Shown in pieces: positions 36,419-45,609 of a stretch of DNA of 64,000 nucleotides; positions within the stretch are counted from its first letter, which is position 1, and each line of letters starts with the position of its first letter. The position numbers and the translations under genes were made by a program. This stretch comes from Lachnospiraceae bacterium. Lineage in GTDB: Bacteria > Bacillota > Clostridia > Lachnospirales > Lachnospiraceae. The stretch covers positions 1 to 64,000 of the forward strand of contig FUZG01000008.1 of the NCBI GenBank assembly GCA_900168235.1. Reading direction: 5' to 3'. The notes beneath the pieces were generated by a model. The model saw nothing but the letters and a program-made list of their open reading frames with translations, made no database searches and was not told the origin of the DNA.

Positions 36419-36447
36419 ATGACAAGATTGTTAACCAAAGCTAACTA
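36419..36447 (+). promoter_or_regulatory. pflB promoter P3 with GTTA-type palindrome
   Basis: ATGACA (36419-36424), 17 bases, TAACTA (36442-36447). GTTAACCAAAGCTAAC (36430-36445) is one base from the GTTAG-N6-CTAAC palindrome and again starts 11 bases after the -35 start. The promoter has no second palindrome. Confidence 0.6.
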
Positions 36448-36480
36448 AAATACACAGGAGACCAGTAAGGAGGTTTCACA

Positions 36481-38739
36481 ATGTTGTTACAGAACGAAGA
36501 ATGGAAAGGCTTTGAAGGCCGCCTTTGGAAGGAAGAGTGCAACGTACGCGATTTCATCCAGAATAACTATGAGCCGTATGACGGAGACGAGAGCTTCCTC
36601 GCAGACGCTACAGATGCTACAAACAAGCTCTGGGGCAGACTTCAGGAGCTTCAGAAGGAAGAGCGCGCAAAGGGCGGCGTTCTTGATATGGAGACAGAGG
36701 TAGTTTCCAGCCTTACAGCTTATGGCCCGGGCTACATCGACGAGTCCATGAAGGATCTTGAGACAGTAGTAGGTCTTCAGACAGATAAGCCGCTTAAGAG
36801 AGCATTCATGCCTTTCGGTGGTATCAAGATGGCTGAGGAGTCCTGCCAGAACTACGGCTACACTCCGAACCCGAAGTTCCACAAGATCTTCAATGATTAT
36901 CATAAGACACACAACCAGGCAGTATTTGATGCATATACAGACGAGATGAGAGCAGCTCGCCGCAGCCACATCGTAACAGGTCTTCCTGATACATACGGCC
37001 GTGGACGTATCGTAGGCGACTACAGAAGAGTAGCTCTTTACGGTATCGACCAGCTCATCGCTTGGAAGAACGAAGACAAGAAGAACTGTGGCGATGGCAC
37101 AATGACAGATGATGTTATCCGTCAGAGAGAAGAGCTTGCTGAGCAGATCAAGGCTCTTAACGGAATGAAGGCTATGGCTCAGGCTTACGGCTTCGACATC
37201 TCTGCTCCTGCTAAGAACGCAAGAGAAGCAGTTCAGTGGCTGTACTTCGGCTACCTTGCAGCTGTTAAGACACAGAACGGTGCAGCTATGTCCGTTGGAC
37301 GTATCTCCACATTCCTTGATATCTACATGCAGAGAGACCTCAAGAACGGTACTCTTACAGAGGCTCAGGCTCAGGAGCTCATCGACCATATGACAATGAA
37401 GTTCCGTATGGTTAAGTTTGCTCGTATCACTTCTTACAACGAGCTGTTCTCCGGAGATCCGGTTTGGGCAACTCTTGAAGTTGGTGGTATCGGCATGGAT
37501 GGCCGCAGCATGGTTACAAAGAACGACTACAGATTCCTCCACACACTGGAGAACATGGGTCCTTCTCCGGAGCCGAACCTTACAGTTCTTTACTCTCCTG
37601 CACTTCCTGAGAACTTCAAGAAGTACGCTGCAAAGATCTCTGTAACAACATCTTCCATCCAGTATGAGAACGATGATGTTATGAAGCCGATCTGGGGCGA
37701 TGATTACTCCATCTGCTGCTGTGTATCTGCTACACAGACAGGTAAGGAGATGCAGTTCTTCGGAGCTCGTGCAAACCTTGCTAAGGCTCTTAACTACGCT
37801 ATCAATGGCGGTATCGATGAGAAGAGCGGTGTTCAGGTTGGACCTGCTTACAGACCGATCACTTCCGAGTACCTTGACTTCGATGAAGTTTATGCTTCAT
37901 ATGATCGTATGCTTGACTGGCTTGCAGGCCTCTATGTAAACGTACTTAACCTCATCCAGTACATGCACGACAAGTACTACTATGAGGCAGCTGAGATGGC
38001 TCTTATCGATACTGATGTACGTCGTACATTCGCTACAGGTATCGCAGGCTTCTCACACGTAATCGATTCCCTTTCTGCTATCAAGTATGCAAAGGTTAAG
38101 ACTGTACGTGATCCTGAGACAGGTCTCGTAGTTGACTACGAAGTAGAGGGCGATTTCCCGAAGTATGGTAACGATGATGACCGCGCTGATAACATCGGTG
38201 TTGAGGTTCTTCACAGCTTCCTGACAAAGATCAAGAAGAGACATACTTACAGAAATTCTGAGCCTACAACTTCTATCCTTACTATTACTTCTAACGTTGT
38301 ATATGGTAAGTACACAGGTAACCTTCCGGATGGAAGAAGAGCTTGGACACCGTTCGCTCCTGGTGCAAACCCGAGCTACGGCGCAGAGCAGAATGGTCTT
38401 CTTGCTTCCCTTAACTCTGTAGCTAAGATGCCGTATGAGTGGGCTCTTGATGGTATTTCCAATACTCAGACAATGAACCCGTCAGCTCTTGGTCACGATG
38501 ATGAGGAGAGAAAGAATAACCTTGTTAACGTACTTGACGGTTACTTCAGCCAGGGTTCACATCACCTGAACGTAAACGTATTTGGTAAGGAGAAGCTCAA
38601 GGACGCTATGGAGCATCCTGAGAAGCCTGAGTACGCTAACTTCACTATCCGTGTATCTGGTTATGCTGTTAAGTTCATCGATCTTACTCGTGAGCAGCAG
38701 ATGGATGTTATCTCCAGAACATTCCACGAGAAGCTTTGA
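36481..38739 (+). CDS. pflB: Pyruvate formate-lyase
   Basis: 752 residues. The adjacent catalytic cysteines lie in [12 protein letters not shown] (~410) and the glycyl radical in RVSGYAVKF (Gly727). It converts pyruvate and CoA to acetyl-CoA and formate anaerobically; the radical is installed by PflA encoded downstream. GGAGG sits ten bases before the ATG, and codon use is biased to a restricted set (AAG, CTT, GCT, ACA), as expected for a major fermentation protein. Regulation signals upstream include a Rex-like site and a GTTA palindrome in the promoter, suggesting joint redox and metal control. Confidence 0.98.
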   Translation: MLLQNEEWKGFEGRLWKEECNVRDFIQNNYEPYDGDESFLADATDATNKLWGRLQELQKEERAKGGVLDMETEVVSSLTAYGPGYIDESMKDLETVVGLQTDKPLKRAFMPFGGIKMAEESCQNYGYTPNPKFHKIFNDYHKTHNQAVFDAYTDEMRAARRSHIVTGLPDTYGRGRIVGDYRRVALYGIDQLIAWKNEDKKNCGDGTMTDDVIRQREELAEQIKALNGMKAMAQAYGFDISAPAKNAREAVQWLYFGYLAAVKTQNGAAMSVGRISTFLDIYMQRDLKNGTLTEAQAQELIDHMTMKFRMVKFARITSYNELFSGDPVWATLEVGGIGMDGRSMVTKNDYRFLHTLENMGPSPEPNLTVLYSPALPENFKKYAAKISVTTSSIQYENDDVMKPIWGDDYSICCCVSATQTGKEMQFFGARANLAKALNYAINGGIDEKSGVQVGPAYRPITSEYLDFDEVYASYDRMLDWLAGLYVNVLNLIQYMHDKYYYEAAEMALIDTDVRRTFATGIAGFSHVIDSLSAIKYAKVKTVRDPETGLVVDYEVEGDFPKYGNDDDRADNIGVEVLHSFLTKIKKRHTYRNSEPTTSILTITSNVVYGKYTGNLPDGRRAWTPFAPGANPSYGAEQNGLLASLNSVAKMPYEWALDGISNTQTMNPSALGHDDEERKNNLVNVLDGYFSQGSHHLNVNVFGKEKLKDAMEHPEKPEYANFTIRVSGYAVKFIDLTREQQMDVISRTFHEKL

Positions 38740-38761
38740 TTGAATGATTCAAAAACTGCAT

Positions 38762-38833
38762 GGGCTCTCAAGTCCGGTAGTAACTGAATAAAGCTAGAAG
38801 AGAGAGCCCTGTGACATTTTGCCGCAGGGCTCT
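38762..38833 (+). terminator. Terminator with competing hairpin between pflB and pflA
   Basis: Terminator stem AGAGCCCTG (38803-38811) / CAGGGCTCT (38825-38833) followed by TTTAAAA. An upstream GGGCTCTC (38762-38769) can pair instead with GAGAGCCC (38802-38809), which would break the terminator. This is an attenuation-like arrangement. Confidence 0.65.
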
Positions 38834-38911
38834 TTTAAAATATATGGCATAATTTATGTAGCTGATATATTTTAATTTACAACGGTAGTTATGAGTAGAT
38901 AGGAGAAAGAA

Positions 38912-39679
38912 ATGGCTGAGGAAATTCTCGGACGCGTAAATTCCATAGAGTCTTTTGGCTCAGTGGATGGCCCTGGCGTAAGATTTATATTCTTTATGCA
39001 GGGATGCAGAATGAGATGCAAATATTGTCACAATCCCGAGACATGGAAGACAGATGACGGCGGTGAACTTTACACACCGGAAGATGCTTTCAAAAAGGCA
39101 TATAGATACAAAAATTACTGGAATAACGGCGGAGGTATCACAGTAAGCGGTGGTGAGCCCCTGCTTCAGATAGAATTCGTAACAGAGCTTTTTAAGATCG
39201 CTCATGAAAAAGGGGTAAATACTGCGCTGGATACATCTGCAAATCCCTTTAATTCCGCAGATCCTGAGTTCATGAAGAAGTTTGAAGCGCTTCTTGAGGT
39301 GACAGATCTCTTCTTATTAGATATCAAAGAGATCAATCCTGAGAGACATAAGGACCTCACAGCATGGGATAACTCCAATATCCTTGAGATGGCAAAATAC
39401 CTTTCAGACCACGGCAAGAATATGTGGATCCGCCATGTACTCGTACCGGGTGTGAATGATTTCGAGGAAGACCTGCAGGGACTCTCAGACTTCGTAAAGA
39501 CACTTAAGACAGTACAGAGATTTGAAATACTTCCGTATCACAACATGATGATACCCAAGTATGAAAAGCTCGGGATCGACTTCCCGTTAAAAGACCTCGA
39601 TGCAGCTGATAAGTCAGATGTAGAAAAGGCAGATAAGATACTCAATACTTCAGAGTATAAGGGTTATCTTGCAAAGTAA
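38912..39679 (+). CDS. pflA: Pyruvate formate-lyase activating enzyme
   Basis: 255 residues, radical SAM family. The cluster motif CRMRCKYC has Cys32, Cys36 and Cys39; a GGEPLLQ SAM-binding stretch is at ~80-86. It uses a 4Fe-4S cluster and S-adenosylmethionine to create the Gly radical on PflB. Separated from pflB by a conditional-looking terminator, so the activase can be made in lower amounts. Its ribosome site reads ATAGGAGAAA (38899-38908), perfectly complementary to ten bases of the candidate RNA at 46326. Confidence 0.97.
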   Translation: MAEEILGRVNSIESFGSVDGPGVRFIFFMQGCRMRCKYCHNPETWKTDDGGELYTPEDAFKKAYRYKNYWNNGGGITVSGGEPLLQIEFVTELFKIAHEKGVNTALDTSANPFNSADPEFMKKFEALLEVTDLFLLDIKEINPERHKDLTAWDNSNILEMAKYLSDHGKNMWIRHVLVPGVNDFEEDLQGLSDFVKTLKTVQRFEILPYHNMMIPKYEKLGIDFPLKDLDAADKSDVEKADKILNTSEYKGYLAK

Positions 39680-39689
39680 ATATGTAGTT

Positions 39690-39737
39690 AAAAGCCCTCT
39701 GAACCGGATTTATAACATTTCGGTTTGGAGGGCTTTT
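39690..39737 (+). terminator. Terminator of pflA
   Basis: AAAAGCCCTC / GAGGGCTTTT with inner ACCG/CGGT pairing. Confidence 0.85.
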
Positions 39738-39746
39738 GCATTTGTG

Positions 39747-39779
39747 GAGCACTTAGCGAAGTATTTCCGAGCCTTAGTG
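39747..39779. repeat. Intergenic hairpin repeat, family A copy 1
   Basis: GAGCACTTAGCGAAG ... CCGAGCCTTAGTG. Same pattern at 48354, 48440, 57556 and 57602: arms that pair imperfectly around a GCGARGTNTTNTCGAGC-like core. Confidence 0.6.
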
Positions 39780-39818
39780 TTGTGCGGGTAAAAATATTTT
39801 TGGAATCAACCGAACACT

Positions 39819-39865
39819 TGATTGGCTGCAACTTATTTTGTATAATATATCAGAATATACGTTCG
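39819..39865 (+). promoter_or_regulatory. SOS-type promoter with LexA box
   Basis: TTGATT (39819-39824), 16 bases, TATAAT (39841-39846), then AGAATATACGTTCG (39852-39865), 12 of 14 matches to the Gram-positive LexA box CGAACATATGTTCG. The box lies just after the -10, where LexA binding would block transcription. Confidence 0.75.
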
Positions 39866-39890
39866 TAATACGCGCGGGAAAGGAGGCAGT

Positions 39891-41396
39891 ATGAAAGAAC
39901 GTGTTTACATAGCGATAGATCTGAAGTCTTTCTACGCCTCGGTGGAGTGCCGTGCGAGAAAAAAGGACCCGTTTACGACAAATCTTGTGGTTGCTGATGC
40001 TTCACGGACGGATAAAACCATATGCCTTGCGGTATCACCTGCATTAAAAGCTTTTGGAATCCCCGGACGTCCGCGGCTTTTTGAAGTAAAACAGGCTATA
40101 AAGGAAATAAACAGAGCCCGTCTCAGAGCACTTAAGGGCAAGGCTTTTCAGGGAAAGTCCGATGATATTGAAGAATTACGGGAAAATCCTGCACTGGAGC
40201 TTGACTTCATCGCTGCGCGTCCCCAGATGAAAAAATATGAAGAGATCAGTGCAAAGATATATTCTATCTATTTAAGATATATAGCACCCGAGGATATTCA
40301 TGTGTATTCTATAGATGAGGTATTTATGGATGTCACGGGGTATCTCAGGACTTATGGCCTCTCTGCGCGGGAACTTGCGGTAAAAATGATACATGAAGTT
40401 TTTGAGGAAACAGGGATAACCGCGACAGCAGGGATCGCGCCAAATCTCTATCTTTGTAAGGCGGCTATGGATATCGTTGCAAAGCATATCCCGGCGGATA
40501 AAGAAGGCGTGCGGATAGCGGAACTTGATGAGATGAGTTACAGGCGTATCCTATGGAATCACCGCCCGCTTACGGATTTTTGGAGAGTCGGGACAGGTTA
40601 TGCAAGGAAACTGGAATCCAAAGGTATGTTTACCATGGGGGATATTGCTAGATGCGCGCTTGAAAGCGAAGATATGCTTTTCAAGATGTTTGGCGTAAAT
40701 GCAGAGTATCTCATAGATCATGCTTTTGGAGTGGAAAATACGACCATAGCAGACATAAAGGCATATAAGCCCCAGTCTACCAGCACAGGCGCAGGTCAGG
40801 TTTTGAGTCAACCATATACTGTCGAAAAAACAAGGATCATTATACGGGAGATGGCAGAAAACCTCGCTATGGATCTCCTGTCAAAAGGACTGGTGACAGA
40901 CCAGATAGTGATCACTGTTGGATATGACATTGAAAACCTAAGAAATCCATCAGTCATGCAGAACTATAAAGGTGTGATAAAGACTGATCATTATGGAAGA
41001 AAGGTTCCGAAAAGTGCACACGGAAGTATAAATCTTGACAGGTGGACGTGCTCTGTAAAAAAGATCGCAGAAGCATCTCTAAAGCTTTTTGACAGCATCA
41101 TTGAGCCGGATTTACTCACCAGACGGGTTTATATAACGGCTAATCATACGAGAAGGGAAAACGAAGTCAGGGAAGAACCGGTATATGAACAGCTCGACCT
41201 CTTTACAGATTACGGAGCACTGGAAGCTGAACGGGAGAAAGAAGAAAAGGAGCTTCAGAGAGAAAAAAGGATGCAGCTCGCAACGCTGGAACTCAGAAAA
41301 AAGTTTGGAAAAAACGCGGTTCTGAAAGGAACCGACCTTCAGGAAGGCGCAAATACGCTAGAGCGCAATAAGCAGATCGGAGGTCATAGAGCCTGA
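39891..41396 (+). CDS. Y-family DNA polymerase (UmuC/UvrX-like)
   Basis: 501 residues. Catalytic acidic residues lie in YIAIDLKSFYASVEC (~6-20) and YSIDEVFMD (~139-147); a helix-hairpin-helix region and little-finger domain follow. The insertion near residue 40-55 and the C-terminal extension follow the UvrX/ImuB-like DNA-damage polymerases of Firmicutes rather than DinB. It would copy past lesions with low fidelity. The pairing with a YolD-like gene two bases downstream and the LexA box in front both support an SOS mutagenesis unit. Confidence 0.92.
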   Translation: MKERVYIAIDLKSFYASVECRARKKDPFTTNLVVADASRTDKTICLAVSPALKAFGIPGRPRLFEVKQAIKEINRARLRALKGKAFQGKSDDIEELRENPALELDFIAARPQMKKYEEISAKIYSIYLRYIAPEDIHVYSIDEVFMDVTGYLRTYGLSARELAVKMIHEVFEETGITATAGIAPNLYLCKAAMDIVAKHIPADKEGVRIAELDEMSYRRILWNHRPLTDFWRVGTGYARKLESKGMFTMGDIARCALESEDMLFKMFGVNAEYLIDHAFGVENTTIADIKAYKPQSTSTGAGQVLSQPYTVEKTRIIIREMAENLAMDLLSKGLVTDQIVITVGYDIENLRNPSVMQNYKGVIKTDHYGRKVPKSAHGSINLDRWTCSVKKIAEASLKLFDSIIEPDLLTRRVYITANHTRRENEVREEPVYEQLDLFTDYGALEAEREKEEKELQREKRMQLATLELRKKFGKNAVLKGTDLQEGANTLERNKQIGGHRA

Positions 41397-41397
41397 T

Positions 41398-41883
41398 ATG
41401 ACAAAGGATAGATTTGAAAATTCCTGGCATAATGTAAGAGGCGTTTCGGAAGAGGAACTGCGGGGAGATCCTGAAGTTATCAGAAAGTATGGTGATATAC
41501 TTAATACAAAGTGGGATGGTGTGAGAAACCATCTAAAGGCAAAGCCGGATGTGAGGGCTGCGCAGTTTTCACCTTTTGCAGCACTCACGGGATATGATGA
41601 TGAGATCCGTGAAACAGCGAGACTTACTGAATCGCAAAGAGATCTTGCAGAAGACGTCAGGGAAGAACTGGACATAAAAATGTGCGAGATACAGGCACGC
41701 TTTTCGGAACACCCGGAGATCTCCGTGACACACTTTGTTCCCGATCAGAATAAAAAGGGCGGTGCATACGTAACATTAGAAGGCACTGTACATAAAATTG
41801 ATGTGATTGAAGGCGTGTTGGTCATGACCGGAGGAAAAACTATAGATATAGACAGCATTTCTGAGATAGTGATAAAAGATTAG
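41398..41883 (+). CDS. YolD-like protein
   Basis: 161 residues starting two bases after the polymerase stop. The YolD-like region (residues ~50-160) contains the FSPFAALTGYDDEIRETARL stretch that precedes the SH3-like barrel in this family, and ends with ISEIVI. YolD-like proteins accompany UvrX-type polymerases and are predicted to be UmuD replacements. The N-terminal ~45 residues are an extra segment. Co-regulated by the LexA box at 39852. Confidence 0.85.
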   Translation: MTKDRFENSWHNVRGVSEEELRGDPEVIRKYGDILNTKWDGVRNHLKAKPDVRAAQFSPFAALTGYDDEIRETARLTESQRDLAEDVREELDIKMCEIQARFSEHPEISVTHFVPDQNKKGGAYVTLEGTVHKIDVIEGVLVMTGGKTIDIDSISEIVIKD

Positions 41884-41904
41884 AAGAAAAGTGGAGATAG
41901 TTAA

Positions 41905-42516
41905 ATGACTTACAATTTTTTTGCGGCAATATCCAGAATGAAATATATAGAGCGCTGGGCACTTATGAGAAACGCAAGAGCAGAGACTCTGTCGGAGCAC
42001 TGCCTCGATGTAGCAATGATCGCACACGTGCTCGCAGTCATGTCAAAGGTCAGGTACGGACATGATATAGATGCGGAGAAAGCGGCGCTTGTAGGACTTT
42101 ATCATGATGCGTCTGAGATCATTACAGGCGACATGCCTACCCCTGTGAAATATTTCAATAGGGATATCAGAACTGCATATAAGCAGATCGAGTCAATGGC
42201 GGAGGATAGGCTCATAAGCAAGCTTCCTGATGATCTAAAACCTGAATACGAGCGGATCTTTAAGGAAAAGAAGAATGAAGACGGTTCGGATGATCCGGAA
42301 GAAAAGTACATGAGACGGCTCGTAAAAGCAGCGGATAAGCTTTCTGCGCTTATCAAGTGCATGGAAGAACGGCAGGCAGGAAATTCTGAGTTCCGTACTG
42401 CGGAAAAAACTATCCGTGATTCGGTATACCGGATGTCAGAGGATATGCCGGAGGTGAAGGATTTTCTGGAGGAATTTCTACCACCATACGGTAATACATT
42501 GGATGAACTTTCGTAA
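41905..42516 (+). CDS. HD-domain 5'-deoxynucleotidase, YfbR-like
   Basis: 203 residues. The HD metal site is visible as SEHCLDVAMIAH (Glu31-His32) and LYHDASE (His67-Asp68), with a final Asp in AADKLSALIKC. YfbR enzymes dephosphorylate deoxynucleoside monophosphates such as dAMP and dUMP. Located 21 bases after the YolD-like gene, so it may be induced in the same SOS transcript, where it could adjust nucleotide pools. No membrane segment. Confidence 0.87.
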   Translation: MTYNFFAAISRMKYIERWALMRNARAETLSEHCLDVAMIAHVLAVMSKVRYGHDIDAEKAALVGLYHDASEIITGDMPTPVKYFNRDIRTAYKQIESMAEDRLISKLPDDLKPEYERIFKEKKNEDGSDDPEEKYMRRLVKAADKLSALIKCMEERQAGNSEFRTAEKTIRDSVYRMSEDMPEVKDFLEEFLPPYGNTLDELS

Positions 42517-42596
42517 GAGGCATCATGTGGGCGGGATAAAAGCGCGCGAAAACTCCACGGTAACCGGTTATTGAGAAAAAATGCTCAGTAAGAAAA

Positions 42597-42649
42597 TTGT
42601 TTTATAGGTTAAACTGTACTAATATCATAATTGATAATGAATATCATTC
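42597..42649 (+). promoter_or_regulatory. Iron-type promoter P4 with Fur-like box
   Basis: TTGTTT (42597-42602), 17 bases, TAATAT (42620-42625). GTTAAACTGTACTAA starts at +11 from the -35 start, as in P1-P6. At the position of the second palindrome is TGATA-N5-TATCA (42633-42647), which resembles half of the Fur consensus GATAATGATAATCATTATC. Confidence 0.6.
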
Positions 42650-42734
42650 TGTTTTTAAATGTTAATCTTATGCGTTTCTGACAGCCATGCCGGGACTTTC
42701 TATTAAGAACGAAAGGGACCGGCAGGCTTCTTTT
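42631..42734 (+). ncRNA. Candidate small RNA B upstream of the P-type ATPase locus
   Basis: Transcript predicted from P4 that ends in a long hairpin, TGCCGG-CTTTC / GAAAG-CCGGCA with outer GCC/GGC (42684-42727), and TTCTTTTGTG. No reading frame. It is separated by about 150 bases, including a new leader, from the small glycine-zipper gene. The alternative is a terminated leader of that gene. Confidence 0.42.
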
Positions 42735-42886
42735 GTGTTCTATTGAAAATATTTATCAATAAGTTCCCTTGTTTTTGACTATTTTTTGGACATACAATCA
42801 ATTAAAGTGCACGTAAATTCTGGCGAAATGATATAGGAGGTCCTAGATCATTTTGCTTTTGAACGTGGTTTGAAAGGAGAAAAAAT

Positions 42887-43216
42887 ATGATTCTTGAGTG
42901 TTTATCAAAAGTAGCGTGGAAAAAGGTTGGTCTGTTTGCAGGTGGTGTTCTTTTCGGAACAGCAGGTATCAAGATCCTCAGCAGCCAGGATGCAAAGAAG
43001 GCTTATACAGAGTGCACTGCTGCTGTTCTTCGTATGAAGGACTATACTCTTGAGAAGAAGGATATTCTCACAGAGAACTGCGCTGATATTTATGCTGATG
43101 CAAAGAGCATTAATGAGAAGAGAGATCAGGAGCGTCGTGAAAGAGAGTACAGAGAAGCTGAAGAGCTCTTAAAGGCAAAAAAATGTGCGGCAGAAGCAGC
43201 CGGTCTTGAGGTTTAA
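42887..43216 (+). CDS. Small glycine-zipper membrane protein (FezA-like or DUF6110-like)
   Basis: 109 residues. One hydrophobic helix (~12-33, VGLFAGGVLFGTAGIKI) has overlapping GxxxG spacing (Gly15-Gly19, Gly20-Gly24), which promotes tight helix packing. A charged, helical cytoplasmic region with KSINEKRDQERRE follows, and a single late Cys. It directly precedes an unusual P1B-type ATPase. In ferrosome loci a small membrane protein (FezA) accompanies the P1B-6 ATPase FezB; the arrangement and features agree, but sequence identity cannot be checked here. AAAGGAGAAAA forms the ribosome site. Confidence 0.6.
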   Translation: MILECLSKVAWKKVGLFAGGVLFGTAGIKILSSQDAKKAYTECTAAVLRMKDYTLEKKDILTENCADIYADAKSINEKRDQERREREYREAEELLKAKKCAAEAAGLEV

Positions 43217-43226
43217 TGTTGTTGTG

Positions 43227-43257
43227 TGAGCGAGCTTAAGGCGAGCGAACGGTAACA
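43227..43257. repeat. Short hairpin repeat, family B copy 2
   Basis: GTGAGCGAGC ... GCGAGCGAAC, GGTAAC; related to 2758-2791. It sits between the small membrane protein and the ATPase. Confidence 0.4.
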
Positions 43258-43283
43258 TGAAATAATATTTCGGATGGAGAAGT

Positions 43284-45365
43284 ATGAATTTTACAGTTTT
43301 GCATGAGAACGATGGTCAGATGCGTATCCGTGCACATGTATACGGCAAAATGACTGTACACGAGGCGGATCTTCTCCAGTATTACCTCATACAGAATCCC
43401 AATATCAAGAATGTGGTTGTGCATGAGAGAACGTCCTCTGTCATGATCAAATATAAGAATGACAGGCAGGATATTATAGATACGCTGCTCGCATTTGACT
43501 TTAATGATGATAAAAATGAAGAGCTCGTGCCTGAAAATACAGGACGGGCACTTGATCGTGAGTATGAAGACAGGCTTTTCTGGATAATCTGCGGAAGAAT
43601 CTTGATGAAAACGCTTACACCTGCGCCTGTAAGGGCTGTTCTCACCGGAGCAAACGCCCTTCGTTATCTCGTAAAGGGCGTAAAGAGCCTTAAGGGTGGA
43701 AAGCTCAAGGTAGAGGCACTGGATGCTACGGCGGTTACGGTGTCGATGCTTAGAAGTGACATTGATACCGCAGGTTCGATCATGTTCCTTTTGAGTGTGG
43801 GAGCGCTTCTTGAGGACTGGACACATAAGAAATCTGTAAGTGATCTGGCAAGGAGCATGGCTCTCAATGTAGCTCATGTCTGGAAAAAGACCGGAGACGG
43901 TGAGGAAGTCAGAGTTCGCGTAACGGATGTGAATGAGAATGATATCATCATAGTCCGTGCAGGAAATATGATACCGCTTGACGGTGTGGTTTCATCAGGT
44001 GAAGCCATGGTAAATCAGGCATCAATGACGGGGGAAGCGGTTTCGGTAAGAAAAAACGAAGGCGTGACCGTCTATGCCGGAACAGTCATAGAAGATGGCG
44101 AATTAGAAATAAGGGTCACAGCCGAATCAGGCGGAACGCGTTACGAAAAGATCGTCCGGATGATCGAAGAATCTGAAAAACTTAAGAGTGAGCTTGAAAC
44201 AAGGGCATCGTCTCTTGCAGATCATTTGGTGCCTTACAGTTTTGCCGGAACGATACTAACATATCTCTTTACGAGAAATGTGACGAGAGCACTTTCGGTC
44301 CTGATGGTAGATTTCTCCTGTGCGCTGAAGCTTGCTATGCCGATAGCGGTGATCTCTGCCATGCGTGAAGCCGGAAGTTACAAGATCACGGTCAAAGGCG
44401 GAAAATATCTGGAAGCTGTTTCAAGTGCAAGTACTATCGTATTTGATAAGACAGGAACGCTTACAAAAGCAGATCCGACTGTTGCGGATGTGATTCCTTT
44501 TGGCGGAAATGATAAGAATGAGATGCTGCGTCTGGCTGCGTGCCTTGAAGAGCATTTCCCTCATTCCATCGCAAATGCGGTCGTGAATAAAGCTCTTGAG
44601 CAAAATCTTGCACATGAGGAAATGCACTCGGAAGTAAAGTATATTGTGGCTCACGGTATAGCGAGTTCCGTTGACGGTCAGGACGTGGTGATAGGAAGTT
44701 ATCACTTTGTTTTCGAGGATGAGAAAACACAGATACCTGATGGTGAGAAAGAGAAGTTTGACAGTCTGGAACTTCAGTATTCCCACCTCTATCTCGCTAT
44801 CGGAGGAAAACTTGCTGCTGTCATTTATATCAGTGATCCTATCCGTGAAGAAGCAAGTGCGGTTATAACTACTCTTCATAAGATGGGGATCGAAAAGATC
44901 GTTATGATGACAGGTGACAGCGAACGCACGGCTGAAGCCATTGCGAAGCAGGTTGGCGTAGATGAATACTACGCAGAAGTTCTTCCTGAGGACAAAGCTG
45001 CATTTATCGACAGAGAACATGCAGAAGGCCGCAAGGTTATAATGGTCGGCGATGGAATCAATGATTCACCGGCACTCAGCGCATCGGATGCGGGCATTGC
45101 TATCAGCGAAGGTGCGCAGATCGCAAGGGAAGTAGCTGATATTACGGTTTCTGCGGATACGCTTTTTGAACTTGTGACGCTTAGAAATATCAGTGATTTC
45201 CTTATGAAGAGGATTGAGACGAATTATCGTTTTGTTATCGGCTTTAACTTTGGACTGATAGTGCTCGGAGTTTTTGGAGTTCTGCCGCCTGCTGTGTCAG
45301 CAGTACTGCATAATGCATCGACCGTAGGTGTGTCCCTTCACAGCATGACAGATCTTATCGAATAA
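43284..45365 (+). CDS. P1B-type metal ATPase with SCA motif (FezB/P1B-6-like)
   Basis: 693 residues. The N-terminal ~70 residues form a ferredoxin-like HMA fold without CxxC. The catalytic Asp is Asp388 in VFDKTGTLTK, the hinge MVGDGINDSPAL is at ~586-597, and the actuator TGEA is present. The metal-site helix reads DFSCALKLAMP (Ser345-Cys346-Ala347) instead of CPC, so this is neither a classic copper nor zinc/cadmium pump. The SCA motif and missing CxxC suggest the P1B-6 group that includes FezB, which loads iron into membrane-bound ferrosomes. Substrate assignment is inferred. A terminator follows. Confidence 0.8.
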   Translation: MNFTVLHENDGQMRIRAHVYGKMTVHEADLLQYYLIQNPNIKNVVVHERTSSVMIKYKNDRQDIIDTLLAFDFNDDKNEELVPENTGRALDREYEDRLFWIICGRILMKTLTPAPVRAVLTGANALRYLVKGVKSLKGGKLKVEALDATAVTVSMLRSDIDTAGSIMFLLSVGALLEDWTHKKSVSDLARSMALNVAHVWKKTGDGEEVRVRVTDVNENDIIIVRAGNMIPLDGVVSSGEAMVNQASMTGEAVSVRKNEGVTVYAGTVIEDGELEIRVTAESGGTRYEKIVRMIEESEKLKSELETRASSLADHLVPYSFAGTILTYLFTRNVTRALSVLMVDFSCALKLAMPIAVISAMREAGSYKITVKGGKYLEAVSSASTIVFDKTGTLTKADPTVADVIPFGGNDKNEMLRLAACLEEHFPHSIANAVVNKALEQNLAHEEMHSEVKYIVAHGIASSVDGQDVVIGSYHFVFEDEKTQIPDGEKEKFDSLELQYSHLYLAIGGKLAAVIYISDPIREEASAVITTLHKMGIEKIVMMTGDSERTAEAIAKQVGVDEYYAEVLPEDKAAFIDREHAEGRKVIMVGDGINDSPALSASDAGIAISEGAQIAREVADITVSADTLFELVTLRNISDFLMKRIETNYRFVIGFNFGLIVLGVFGVLPPAVSAVLHNASTVGVSLHSMTDLIE

Positions 45366-45390
45366 AAACTGATAAAAAATTATCACTACA

Positions 45391-45436
45391 AAAACAGCAA
45401 TTCTTTGCAGATGTCAGAGAATTGCTGTTTTTTATT
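45391..45436 (+). terminator. Terminator of the P-type ATPase unit
   Basis: AAAACAGCAATTCT / AGAATTGCTGTTTT, 14-bp perfect stem, then TTTATTT. Confidence 0.9.
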
Positions 45437-45609
45437 TAAACAATCTGATAAAATATTCTCATTTCAGCAGAGATGTATTAAAATGATGTCGGGGTTAATT
45501 GAAAAAGTACAAGTTCAAGGTCGATATTGTTTTTACTGAACAGAAATGGGCAATTTTTAGATGGGAAGTATTACCTATTTCAAAAGTCATACGTTGTGGA
45601 GGAGGATGT

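Noticed and set aside
36487-37542. 351-codon open frame antisense to pflB
   Set aside because: It is a mirror of the strongly biased pflB codon use; no ribosome site and no protein family resemblance.
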